From positions 186,001 to 250,000 of the forward strand of contig JAGKWU010000003.1 of the NCBI GenBank assembly GCA_021151695.1: DNA of 64,000 nucleotides, in the 5' to 3' direction. Positions 27,473 through 36,133 of this stretch are shown in pieces. Every line of letters starts with the position of its first letter. Positions within the stretch are counted from its first letter, which is position 1. The translations under genes were made by a program, and so were the position numbers. This stretch comes from Cellvibrionaceae bacterium (GTDB lineage Bacteria; Pseudomonadota; Gammaproteobacteria; Pseudomonadales; Cellvibrionaceae). A model generated the notes under the pieces. It saw nothing but the letters and a program-made list of their open reading frames with translations. It made no database searches and was not told the origin of the DNA.

Positions 27473-28861
27473 GTGCTGAGCAAAAAATTTTCTTCTATCA
27501 GCGCCCGGCTGTTTTTTGCATCTGCACTGCTGTTGCCGATATTTCTGGGATTGAGCGGCTTTTTTCTCGATCAAGCCTTTCAAACCAGCCTGGTTACCGC
27601 CGAAAAAATTCGCCTGCGCCACAATATTTATTTGCTGTTTAGCGCCGCCAGCCTGCCGGTAAAACCACTGAAAAAAAATGAACAGCCGCGCCTGTTGCTA
27701 CCGCGCGAGCTTAAAGACAAGGATTTTGAACGCATCAACTCCGGCTTATACGGCTATCTGTTTAACGACCAGAAACAATTGGTATGGAAATCCAACTCCA
27801 CATCAGTTCAAACCTCGCCGGCTTACGACACCATTTCTCCCGTCCGCAACAAAGAATCCGCCGAAATCCTGTTTGAAATGGACAATGAGGATTACTTCAT
27901 CGCTTATACAGATATCTATTGGGAGGTAGCCAAAAATCGCGAGGTACCTTTTCGCTTTGTAGTAGTGCATGACAGTGAAGATTTTATTGCCGAGAAAACC
28001 GCTTATCGCAACCAACTCTGGCAGTGGCTGGGCGCACTTGGCTTGTTGCTGCTGATGGCGCAAACCATCATTTTGCGCTGGGGTCTCAAGCCCCTCAAAA
28101 AACTTGCGGTAGCGCTCAACGCCATGCAGAGCGGAAATACCAGTGATATCCAGGGCAATCACCCGGAAGAGCTGCAGGACGTAGTGGACAGCCTCAACCA
28201 GGTACTCGCGCGTGAAAGCGCCCTGCGCCAGCGCTATCGCAACAGTCTGAGTGATCTCGCACACAGCCTAAAGACACCGCTCGCCGTATTACAGGCAAGG
28301 CTTGGTCAGCAATCCCGGGATGCGGAACTGCAGCAGCTTGTAGATGAACAAGTGGCACGCATGAACCAGGTAGTGACTTACCAATTACAGCGCGCCGTTT
28401 CCAGCCAACAACAGGGCAGCCACCAACGCACACCCGTCGAACCCGTATTGCAGCGGCTTACCAAGGTGCTTCTGAAGGTCTACGCCGATAAAAACATCGA
28501 CGTAAAACTGGCACTGGATAGCAATGCAGTCTTTGCAGGCGATGAACAGGATTTGATGGAAATGCTGGGAAATATTACCGAAAACGCCTTTAAATATGGC
28601 AAATCCCAAGTACATATCAGCAGTCAGCCGGAGGGTAAACAACTGCTGATTACTATTGCCGATGATGGCCCTGGCGTACCTGCCGATCAACAGCGCCGCA
28701 TACTGGAACGAGGCCAACGTCTGGACACCACGATTCCCGGCCAAGGTATAGGCCTGGCAGTAGCCGCCGATATTATCCATAGCTATGACGGCAGTATTAG
28801 AGTCACAAGCTCCACCTTGGGTGGAGCAGAATTCCAGATTTTATTGCCCCTTGGCAGCTAA
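27473..28861 (+). CDS. PhoQ-like sensor histidine kinase
   Basis: 462 aa with GTG start at 27473. Transmembrane helix 1 is at ~11-33, a periplasmic sensor domain at ~34-180 and helix 2 at ~184-201, followed by HAMP-like sequence. The phospho-accepting His264 lies in SDLAHSLKTPLAVLQARL, a form typical of PhoQ. The ATPase has N box ITENAFKYGK, G1 ADDGPGVP and G2 GQGIGLAVAADI. It phosphorylates the response regulator encoded directly upstream. The periplasmic domain contains acidic patches (FEMDNEDYF), but the ligand is not determined. Confidence 0.92.
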   Translation: MLSKKFSSISARLFFASALLLPIFLGLSGFFLDQAFQTSLVTAEKIRLRHNIYLLFSAASLPVKPLKKNEQPRLLLPRELKDKDFERINSGLYGYLFNDQKQLVWKSNSTSVQTSPAYDTISPVRNKESAEILFEMDNEDYFIAYTDIYWEVAKNREVPFRFVVVHDSEDFIAEKTAYRNQLWQWLGALGLLLLMAQTIILRWGLKPLKKLAVALNAMQSGNTSDIQGNHPEELQDVVDSLNQVLARESALRQRYRNSLSDLAHSLKTPLAVLQARLGQQSRDAELQQLVDEQVARMNQVVTYQLQRAVSSQQQGSHQRTPVEPVLQRLTKVLLKVYADKNIDVKLALDSNAVFAGDEQDLMEMLGNITENAFKYGKSQVHISSQPEGKQLLITIADDGPGVPADQQRRILERGQRLDTTIPGQGIGLAVAADIIHSYDGSIRVTSSTLGGAEFQILLPLGS

Positions 28862-29097
28862 AGCATCCCCCCCTCAATCTTCTCCAACTTCTTATAACCA
28901 ATTTTCCCAAAGTCCGCCGCTTTGTAGGACATATCTCACAGCGACTACCTCCCAGACTCACAGCATTCTCCAATAATGCTGACTAGGGTTTGTCATCTGA
29001 AATATCAATAATGGCATCCATAGCAAGTCATCAACGCAGTAGCGATTTGCACACACCAACTTAAGGTTTTAAAGGTCGCCACATAGAGGATCTCATC

Positions 29098-30060
29098 ATG
29101 GAGACGAAGAATATGTCAGCAAGAACATGCATTGCGGTAGATTCCACCTGTGACTTGCCCGCAAAATTTATTCAACAGCACAATATCGAAGTACTGCCCA
29201 TCTATATCAATTATGAGGGTGGCCAGGCGATGGATTACCGCGATCCACAAACCATGCTGGATTTCTACAAGAACCACTCCAAACAACAATTTGGCCTGGC
29301 TCAGTCTGACCCGCTGTCTGTAAGCGATATGACTCACATCCTTAAAGAGCGCCTGTTGCCCAAGTACGATTTGGTACAAGTAGTCACAATCAACAGCAAA
29401 AAAAGTGATGTATACAAACGCGTATCTGAAGCAGCGCTGGTCAATGAACCCAAATTCCGCGAGCTTGAACAAAGTGAAGGTCGTGCACCTTTCCGCATTC
29501 GCCTGTATGACAGCATGTCCATGTTCACCGGCCACGCGCTGCTGGTGTACGAGCTGGTGAAAAAAATCCATGTGGAAAAACTACCGCTGAACAAATCCGT
29601 GCGCGCCATCGACAATATGCGCGACCAAGTGTACGGCTATCTAATCCCCAATGATCTGTCTTATATGCGCGACCGCCGTCACCTGCGCAAAGGTGACAAC
29701 AATATTTCCTGGATCAATTTCAAATTGGCAAGCGCGCTTAACCTGCGCCCCATAGTGCAATTGCACCGCGGCAATACCGACAAAATCGATACCGGCAAAG
29801 GCTTTTTAGGTGCTGTGGAAAAACTGTTTGATCATGTTCGCAAGCAAATCAAACAAGGCTTGAGCAGCGATGTGATCACCATGAGCTACGGCGGCTTGCT
29901 GGAAGAAATTAAAGACGAGCCGATCATGTTGGCCTTCCGCGAGTTCTGTAAAGACCACAACATTAAAACCATGTTATCCATGATGAGCATGACTGGCGCT
30001 ATCAATGTAGGCCCAAAATCCTTCGCTCTATCCTTTGCCACCGAAAAGGATCTTGTGTAA
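29098..30060 (+). CDS. DegV-family fatty-acid-binding protein
   Basis: 320 aa. The N-terminal DegV motif CIAVDSTCDLP (residues ~11-21) is clear, then VLPIYINYEGG and a GLAQSDPLSVSD segment (the common TSQPS-type motif is changed to AQSDP). DegV/FakB proteins bind fatty acids and, in Firmicutes, present them to the FakA kinase; their role in gammaproteobacteria is less clear. ATG 29098 is supported by AGAGGA 7 bases upstream; ATG 29113 is an alternative. It stands alone, with 236 bp before it holding only a 7-bp hairpin (28961-28981). Confidence 0.88.
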   Translation: METKNMSARTCIAVDSTCDLPAKFIQQHNIEVLPIYINYEGGQAMDYRDPQTMLDFYKNHSKQQFGLAQSDPLSVSDMTHILKERLLPKYDLVQVVTINSKKSDVYKRVSEAALVNEPKFRELEQSEGRAPFRIRLYDSMSMFTGHALLVYELVKKIHVEKLPLNKSVRAIDNMRDQVYGYLIPNDLSYMRDRRHLRKGDNNISWINFKLASALNLRPIVQLHRGNTDKIDTGKGFLGAVEKLFDHVRKQIKQGLSSDVITMSYGGLLEEIKDEPIMLAFREFCKDHNIKTMLSMMSMTGAINVGPKSFALSFATEKDLV

Positions 30061-30197
30061 CTGAATCAGGCCAGGAATCATCGGCATGGATGCCGAGCCG
30101 CAAGGATGTGGCATTTCTAATCCCGCGTTATCCCCCTCATCAAAAAAAACAATCATCACACCAACCAATCTGAACCCTGTCATTTTTGGGTAAAAAA

Positions 30198-30223
30198 ATA
30201 CCGATCAGGTGATCGGCATTTTT
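30198..30223. terminator. Bidirectional terminator between degV and galE
   Basis: CCGATC-AGGT-GATCGG hairpin (30201-30216), followed on the plus strand by CATTTTT and on the minus strand by TATTTTTTT. It separates the convergent degV and galE genes. Confidence 0.82.
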
Positions 30224-30242
30224 AACGGCTGGACGATTTACA

Positions 30243-31289
30243 TCACTGATCGTAACCATTCGGGTTTTGCGACTGCCAACGCCAGGCATCCTGCATCATG
30301 CGCTCAAGGCCAAATTTAGCCTCCCAACCCAATTCATCCCTGGCTTTATCAGCCTTGGCATAACAGCTAGCGATATCACCTGGACGACGCGGGGAAATCT
30401 TGTAAGGCACGGGACGACCACTGGCTGCTTCAAAAGCCTTAACCATCTGCAATACCGAGTAACCTGTGCCAGTGCCCAGGTTGTACTCACGGCAGCCCGG
30501 CTCCACTTTTTCCAGCTTTTTCAATGCCGCTACATGGCCCAGCGCCAAGTCCACTACGTGGATATAATCGCGCACACCAGTGCCATCCACCGTATCGTAA
30601 TCATCACCAAACACACTCAGCTGAGCGAGCTTGCCGATGGCCACCTGCGCAACGTAAGGCAGCAGATTGTTAGGGATACCCGCCGGATCTTCGCCGATCA
30701 GACCACTTTCATGAGCGCCAACGGGATTAAAATAGCGCAGCAGGCTGAAATTCCACCGGCTGCCTGGCGCCTTGGCGATATCCCGCAGAATCTCTTCCAC
30801 TATCAGTTTGCTACGACCATATGGATTGGTTGCTGATGTTGCAAACGTCTCATCGATGGGCACACTTACGGGATCCCCATAGACAGTCGCAGACGAGCTG
30901 AAAATCAATTTCCAAACCTTAAATTCCTCCATCACCTCGGTAAGCGACAGGGTGCCAGCTACATTGTAACGATAGTATTTCATGGGCAACTGGTTGGATT
31001 CGCCCACCGCCTTCAAACCGGCAAAGTGCATTACGGCCTGGATTTGATGCTTGCCAAACACATCGCGCATGGCGTCTTTATCATTGATATCCACTTGATA
31101 AAACGCAGGTTCCATACCCGTAATTTGCGCTACACGCTTGAGCGATTCCTTTTTGCTGTTGCACAGGTTATCGACCACCACCGGGAAATAGCCGCTGTTG
31201 ATCAGTTCAACGCAGACGTGGCTGCCAATAAAACCGGCACCGCCAGTAACCAGTACCTGGGGGCGAGACGAGTTGCTTGCTTGAGTCAT
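30243..31289 (-). CDS. galE: UDP-glucose 4-epimerase
   Basis: 348 aa from ATG 31289, which has AAGGA 9 bases upstream; an in-frame ATG at 31319 is less likely. Motifs: VLVTGGAGFIGSHVCVELI (NAD-binding GxxGxxG), FSSSATVYGDP (catalytic Ser/Thr) and YGRSKLIVEE (YxxxK), then LRYFNPVGAHESG. It interconverts UDP-glucose and UDP-galactose for galactose use and surface polysaccharides. The next gene upstream on the same strand (TorF-type) ends in its own terminator, so galE probably has its own promoter in the 163-bp AT-rich gap. Confidence 0.96.
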   Translation of the reverse strand: MTQASNSSRPQVLVTGGAGFIGSHVCVELINSGYFPVVVDNLCNSKKESLKRVAQITGMEPAFYQVDINDKDAMRDVFGKHQIQAVMHFAGLKAVGESNQLPMKYYRYNVAGTLSLTEVMEEFKVWKLIFSSSATVYGDPVSVPIDETFATSATNPYGRSKLIVEEILRDIAKAPGSRWNFSLLRYFNPVGAHESGLIGEDPAGIPNNLLPYVAQVAIGKLAQLSVFGDDYDTVDGTGVRDYIHVVDLALGHVAALKKLEKVEPGCREYNLGTGTGYSVLQMVKAFEAASGRPVPYKISPRRPGDIASCYAKADKARDELGWEAKFGLERMMQDAWRWQSQNPNGYDQ

Positions 31290-31399
31290 TGATAAATCCT
31301 TGGAGTGCGGGAACATCATTGGGTGAGGCCGGCAGTATACCTACTATTAATCGCCCAGAAAATAAATCATATTAGTAATATTTAAAAATTCATTTAATA

Positions 31400-31425
31400 A
31401 AAAGGCAAGCCGAAGCTTGCCTTTT
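31400..31425 (-). terminator. Intrinsic terminator of the TorF-type gene
   Basis: AAAAGGCAAGC (31400-31410) pairs perfectly with GCTTGCCTTTT (31415-31425). Read on the minus strand the loop is TTCG closed by C-G, the very stable UUCG tetraloop, and a TTTTTATT run follows. Confidence 0.92.
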
Positions 31426-31452
31426 GGGGTGTGACAGTTAAGCGTTCGAAAC

Positions 31453-32202
31453 TTAGAAAGTTTTGCTCACAGTAGCCACTACGCCGGTTTTACCCAGGAA
31501 TTTGCCATTGTCAGGAGAGTAGTAAACATCCTCATCGGCATTGGTGCCCACCACGGACAAAGAGCCAACAACTACGCCGAAATCATAAGTGACGCCAACT
31601 TTCCAATCGTCATAAGTGCCATCATCAAAGTTTTTAACTTCCTGGTGACCAGCATGCAGATTCAAGGTCAGTTTATCGACCAACTCAAAATTAGCACCTA
31701 CATCAAGGTATCCACTCTTTTTGGAATCGATAGTGCCGAACAGGTTGCTGGTTGAATAGGAATACTTAACGTAAGCAGGGCCATAACCCAATTGACCATA
31801 AACTTCGGTGGTGTTGGCATTTGCCCAACCTTCTACTTTTTCAAGCTCATTGCTTTGGTATTGGTAGCGCAGCACACCCAAATCCCAGCTGAAATCATCG
31901 GTGAACTTGCCGCGGAAACCACCGTAAAGGTCCAACTCTACATTGGCGTCACCGCCAATATCTTTAATCCACTTAATGGTCGATGCCCAAGCACCTACAT
32001 AGAAACCGCTTGGGTTATTGGTGTAATCAATACCACCCTGCACTGCTGGCTTCAGGCGGGTTTGTGAAATGCCACGGTAGCGGTAGTCAGAGGTCACTGC
32101 CGCGTTAAAGCTAAGCTGATTGTCAGGTGTGTCTTCCGCATGGACTACGGCAGACGCCAACAGAGCAGAAGCTAAGCCAGTCAATACTAAAGTCTTCTTC
32201 AT
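31453..32202 (-). CDS. TorF-family putative porin
   Basis: 249 aa. A clear signal peptide (MKKTLVLTGLASALLASAVVHA) is followed by FNAAVTSDYRYRGISQTRLKPAVQGGIDY, the start of the conserved gammaproteobacterial outer-membrane beta-barrel family TIGR02001/TorF. Alternating strands with aromatic residues continue to a terminal strand ending in Phe (VVATVSKTF). Function is unproven; members are predicted channels for small solutes. It has its own terminator and a 221-bp upstream region shared with nothing else, so it is monocistronic. The distinctive YRYRGISQ pattern makes the family call firm. Confidence 0.85.
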   Translation of the reverse strand: MKKTLVLTGLASALLASAVVHAEDTPDNQLSFNAAVTSDYRYRGISQTRLKPAVQGGIDYTNNPSGFYVGAWASTIKWIKDIGGDANVELDLYGGFRGKFTDDFSWDLGVLRYQYQSNELEKVEGWANANTTEVYGQLGYGPAYVKYSYSTSNLFGTIDSKKSGYLDVGANFELVDKLTLNLHAGHQEVKNFDDGTYDDWKVGVTYDFGVVVGSLSVVGTNADEDVYYSPDNGKFLGKTGVVATVSKTF

Positions 32203-32423
32203 GAGTATTTCCTCTAGATATGCTTTTAAGTGTAATTTTGGAGTCGAATCCTTCGCGATACGACTGAGCAGGATTTTGCAGATAGCACGCCAACTTTATA
32301 TTTTCTTTGTATTTCATAGACTTAAAATCCATATACCAACTTGCATACAGCAAAACACTCCAGCATTGCACCAAAACAACACACATGAGCGCACTTAAGG
32401 TTACTGGCAGGCACCATTTTGGT

Positions 32424-33377
32424 TCAGCGATATTTGTAATGCTCACTTTTTAGCTCCTCCAATTCATTTCCCTGCCAGGCATGGCGCCTTAAACCCGATA
32501 TTGCCCAGCCTTCACTTGATAATTCGAGATACAGCAAGAGCGCCAAAATCACCAGCGCAGCACCCAGCCACAACTGCCAACTCAAGGTTTCCTTACCTGC
32601 CCAAGCTCCCAGAATCAACGCGAGTATGGGAGTCATAAACGTAATGAGCGAAACAGCAGAAGCCGACATACGCGCTAACACATAGAAAAATAATGCAGCG
32701 CCTATCAGCGAACCAAACACTGACAAGTAACCAACGGAAGCCAGGGATTTTGTCGAGATATTTGAAGGAATGTGGCCATCCAGATACCACCAACTCAACA
32801 ACAATCCCGGCAAGGCAAATAACACAGTGCCCAGAGCCTGATTAAATGCATCAACGCCGACACCTGTATCCATTTTTTTTACCAGCACACTGCTAAAGCT
32901 GAATAAAAAGCAGGACAACAAAATCCCTGCGATACCGTAAACGGCGCGCACATCAAATTGAAACTGGTGATAAAAAATAACTTGTAACCCAACCAGTGCG
33001 AGCGCCAATGCAAATACCCGCTTAATCGTAAAAGGATTTTGCTTAAGCAGTATCAGCGTCATTAAGCCAGTGACGAAAGGCGACATGGCAAATACAACTG
33101 CTACCATTCCAGACGGAATAAACTGCGCAGACCAATAGACCACTGGCATATTGGGGAAAATGCCGATAGCGCCCGCAGCATAAACACGCCACACCTGCGG
33201 ATGCGCAAATAATTTGCGGCCAAGCAATGCGTTAATAACCAGCCCCAGAGACAGGGCGAAAGACATGCGCAGCAATACCGCTGCGATAAAACTCAGGCTG
33301 TCACTACTCCACTGAATGGTCAGCGGCGTGGTTGCCCATATAAGCACCACCATTAAATAAGCAATTAACACTACCAT
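32424..33377 (-). CDS. EamA/DMT-family permease
   Basis: 317 aa, ten predicted membrane helices in two EamA halves (~5-145 and ~150-290; for example LLVLLKQNPFTIKRVFALALALVGLQ and LITFMTPILALILGAWAGKETL). The second half ends in the DMT pattern G-x-x-L-I-x-x-x-x-L. These permeases export amino acids, metabolites or drugs; the substrate is unknown. Upstream on the same strand lie a strong terminator and a 38-codon ORF, which may attenuate it. The C-terminal ~25 residues are hydrophilic. Confidence 0.85.
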   Translation of the reverse strand: MVVLIAYLMVVLIWATTPLTIQWSSDSLSFIAAVLLRMSFALSLGLVINALLGRKLFAHPQVWRVYAAGAIGIFPNMPVVYWSAQFIPSGMVAVVFAMSPFVTGLMTLILLKQNPFTIKRVFALALALVGLQVIFYHQFQFDVRAVYGIAGILLSCFLFSFSSVLVKKMDTGVGVDAFNQALGTVLFALPGLLLSWWYLDGHIPSNISTKSLASVGYLSVFGSLIGAALFFYVLARMSASAVSLITFMTPILALILGAWAGKETLSWQLWLGAALVILALLLYLELSSEGWAISGLRRHAWQGNELEELKSEHYKYR

Positions 33378-33465
33378 GCGCCAGCTCCTTTTTTTCAGGC
33401 AGCAAAACGCTGCCCTTAGGTGTATGGCTGCAGGAGAAAACGTGCGGTATTTGTCGAGGTAAAAA

Positions 33466-33499
33466 CAAAAAAGGCCGCAGGTTTTATGCTGCGGCCTTT
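33466..33499 (-). terminator. Strong intrinsic terminator upstream of the EamA gene
   Basis: AAAGGCCGCAG (33470-33480) pairs perfectly with CTGCGGCCTTT (33489-33499) around an 8-nt loop. On the minus strand a TTTTTTGTTTTT run follows, so it terminates minus-strand transcription about 90 bp before the EamA start. No annotated gene lies between it and cca, which is on the other strand; only a 38-codon ORF precedes it. Confidence 0.85.
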
Positions 33500-33518
33500 G
33501 AGAAATCGGGATTAGTTA

Positions 33519-33635
33519 CTAGCTTCTACTAACACTCCCATCAAAATCCGCGAATGAACGCATATACCCGGTCCAGGAACAGACGGGTCGTTTGGCGCAA
33601 ATTCGATTCGCAAAATGTTGATGTAGAGTTTTCAT
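33519..33635 (-). CDS. Possible 38-aa small protein or leader peptide upstream of the EamA gene
   Basis: ATG at 33635 to TAG at 33519: begins MKTLHQHFANRICAKRPVCS and ends YMRSFADFDGSVSRS. It is followed within 20 bp by a strong terminator on the same strand and then by the EamA gene, the geometry of an attenuator leader. No good ribosome binding site is visible and there is no run of a single regulatory codon; it contains two Cys and one Trp. The same transcript could instead be a small RNA ending at the terminator. I do not recognise the peptide. Confidence 0.35.
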   Translation of the reverse strand: MKTLHQHFANRICAKRPVCSWTGYMRSFADFDGSVSRS

Positions 33636-33796
33636 AAATTTTGAAATGTGTTGAAAAAAGAACTAATTGGGATGGACAGGACTCTAAATGATCCTTATAA
33701 CTTTCTCAACCGTTTTGTGAATATTTTTTTATAAGAATATTTCCCCTATACTCGCCTGCATATTTCGAAAAACACATATATGAAAAACTACCTCCT

Positions 33797-35038
33797 ATGA
33801 AAACCTATCTCGTCGGCGGCGCGGTCCGCGATAAATTGCTTGGCTATCCTTTCCATGAAAAAGATTGGGTTGTCGTAGGTGCAACACCCGAAGAAATGGA
33901 ACAACAAGGTTTTGTTGCCGTAGGTAAAGACTTTCCAGTTTTTTTACATCCGCACACCAAAGAGGAATACGCCCTCGCTCGCACCGAGCGCAAAACCGGT
34001 CGAGGTTATGCTGGCTTCAGTTTTTATTGCGGCGAAGATGTCAGTATTGAAGATGATTTGATGCGTCGCGATCTCACCATCAATGCCATCGCCGAAGATG
34101 ACCAGGGCAACATCATTGACCCTTATGGCGGACAACAAGATCTACACGATAAAAAATTACGTCATGTCTCCGATGCATTTTTGGAAGACCCTGTGCGAGT
34201 GTTGCGCATCGCCCGCTTCGCCGCACGCTATCACCATTTGGGTTTTACCATCGCCGACGAAACACAGGCACTCATGCGCGGCATGGTGGACAACGGCGAG
34301 GTGGATCATCTGGTTGCCGAGCGAGTATGGAAAGAAATGCAGCGCGCGCTGAGCGAGGCTAATCCGGAGATTTTTATTCAATCCTTGCGCGATTGCGGTG
34401 CACTGGCTCGTTTACTGCCGGAGATAGAGCAACTCTTCGGCGTCCCACAAACTGCAATTCACCACCCTGAAGTGGATACAGGCGTCCATACACTCATGAG
34501 CCTGCAGCAGGCAGCAAAATTAAGCGAAGATACCTGTGTGCGCTTTGCCACTTTGGTGCACGATCTTGGCAAGGGCACCACACCGCAGGAAGAGTGGCCG
34601 CGCCATATAGCTCATGAAGGACGAAGCATTCCGCTGGTGAAGCAACTCTGTGAACGCATTGCCGCTCCGCGCGATTATCGCGACCTGGCCTTAATCGTGG
34701 CCCAGTGGCACACTCACTGCCACCGCGCACTTGAGCTTCGCCCCGGCACAGTCCTATCACTACTACAGGGCACAGATGCTTTTCGCCGGCCGGAACGCTT
34801 CAACCAATTCTTACTATGTTGCGAAGCGGATGCACGCGGCCGCACAGGTTTTGAGGAACGGGATTATCCGCAAGCCAAATATTTGCGCGATGCACTCACG
34901 CATTGCCAGCAAATCGATATGAAGGCGATAAGTGCGGGCGGCTTTACCGGTAAAGCCTTCGGCGATGAAGTTGATCGTCAACGCTTATCCCTATTGAGTG
35001 AACACAAAGCCAATCAAGATGCGAGCAACGCCCAATGA
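33797..35038 (+). CDS. cca: Multifunctional CCA-adding tRNA nucleotidyltransferase
   Basis: 413 aa. It adds and repairs the 3' CCA of tRNAs. N-terminal nucleotidyltransferase: LVGGAVRDKLLG (residues ~5-16) and catalytic acids in HEKDWVVVGAT; the RRDLTINAIAED and ARFAARYHHLGF segments (motifs B-D) follow. The C-terminal HD domain (VHDLGKG, ~252-258) gives phosphatase/phosphodiesterase activity as in E. coli Cca. A possible -10 TATACT lies at 33747-33752. The stop overlaps the next start by ATGA. Confidence 0.95.
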   Translation: MKTYLVGGAVRDKLLGYPFHEKDWVVVGATPEEMEQQGFVAVGKDFPVFLHPHTKEEYALARTERKTGRGYAGFSFYCGEDVSIEDDLMRRDLTINAIAEDDQGNIIDPYGGQQDLHDKKLRHVSDAFLEDPVRVLRIARFAARYHHLGFTIADETQALMRGMVDNGEVDHLVAERVWKEMQRALSEANPEIFIQSLRDCGALARLLPEIEQLFGVPQTAIHHPEVDTGVHTLMSLQQAAKLSEDTCVRFATLVHDLGKGTTPQEEWPRHIAHEGRSIPLVKQLCERIAAPRDYRDLALIVAQWHTHCHRALELRPGTVLSLLQGTDAFRRPERFNQFLLCCEADARGRTGFEERDYPQAKYLRDALTHCQQIDMKAISAGGFTGKAFGDEVDRQRLSLLSEHKANQDASNAQ

Positions 35039-36000
35039 TACATACGCAACTACTGACCAGCACCGGCGAATGCCTTATCGGCGGCGAAGAATTAATTGAA
35101 CAATGGCGCAGCGACAACCAGAGTTTTATCTGGATAGACCTCGAAGGCGAGCGTCCCCAGCAAGAGCAAGAAATGCTACATGAACTCGGCTGCCATAAGC
35201 TTGCTATTGAGGATGTGCAGCGCTATCGCCATCCGCCAAAAACTGAAACTTTCGATAACTACACGTTGATTTTGTATCGCGGCCTGAGTGAATTTAAAAA
35301 AGATCTTACCTTCAAGCAGATGACCATCGCCCTCTTCGCTGGCGATCGCTGTCTGATCAGTTGCCACCAGCGCCCCTCTCGTGGCGTCACTTATTTTTGG
35401 CAACACGCCCATAAAGAAAACTTGCTGGTCAGCCCCGGCCTGTTGGCGGCACGCATCATGAAATTTTCCGTGGGCTGTTATCTGGAATCCATTCTGGAAT
35501 TTGAGCCATCGCTCAATGAACTGGAAGATTCCATGCAAGAAAAACCTAGCGATGACGTACTGCGCGAACTTATCGCTTACAAATCACGCCTGCGAAAATT
35601 GAAAAGAATCTTCAGCTATCACGAGCGACTGGTCACCAATTTATTAAAAGATATTCCCCAACGCCTAATTGATGAAGATGGTGATATTGAGCACGGCCTA
35701 CAAGATTTATTCGAACGCTGCGAACGCCTCAACAGCCTGTGCACCATGTACTACGAAATTTGTGGCGACTTGATCGATGGCTACTTGTCCATCAGCTCTC
35801 ACCAACTTAACAACACCATGAAAGTGCTCACCGTAATCACGGCAATTTTTGTTCCGCTCACATTTATCGTGGGTGTCTATGGTATGAACTTTGACAACAT
35901 GCCGGAACTGCACTGGCATTTTGGATACTACTATGTATGGGGGATTATGTTGCTTGTAGCAAGTGCGGCCACCATTGTTGCCTATAAACGCTGGCTATAA
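35035..36000 (+). CDS. CorA-family divalent metal transporter
   Basis: 321 aa. A large cytoplasmic N-terminal domain with a long coiled helix (residues ~150-255) is followed by two C-terminal membrane helices (~262-282 and ~296-316) with the pore signature YGMNF between them (residues ~282-286). After GMNF the loop reads DNMPELHW, close to the MPEL loop of CorA. These pentamers carry Mg2+ or, in the ZntB group, Zn2+; which one cannot be told. It overlaps cca by 4 bp, so it is co-translated, although no functional tie is known. Confidence 0.92.
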   Translation: MIHTQLLTSTGECLIGGEELIEQWRSDNQSFIWIDLEGERPQQEQEMLHELGCHKLAIEDVQRYRHPPKTETFDNYTLILYRGLSEFKKDLTFKQMTIALFAGDRCLISCHQRPSRGVTYFWQHAHKENLLVSPGLLAARIMKFSVGCYLESILEFEPSLNELEDSMQEKPSDDVLRELIAYKSRLRKLKRIFSYHERLVTNLLKDIPQRLIDEDGDIEHGLQDLFERCERLNSLCTMYYEICGDLIDGYLSISSHQLNNTMKVLTVITAIFVPLTFIVGVYGMNFDNMPELHWHFGYYYVWGIMLLVASAATIVAYKRWL

Positions 36001-36133
36001 TTCACAGAGTAAAAAAGCCAGGCGCTGTAACCAAAGCATCACGAAATATTAATAAACGGGTCTTATTGTGCGCGACTGCATTGCAACAGCAACGCAGTCC
36101 CATAACAGAATACAAACACAATAAGGTACCTCC

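Noticed and set aside
33501..33640. tRNA-like segment (GGTCCAGGAACAGACGGGTC, ATTCGATTCG)
   Set aside because: No acceptor stem or T arm can be formed; read instead as part of the small ORF region.
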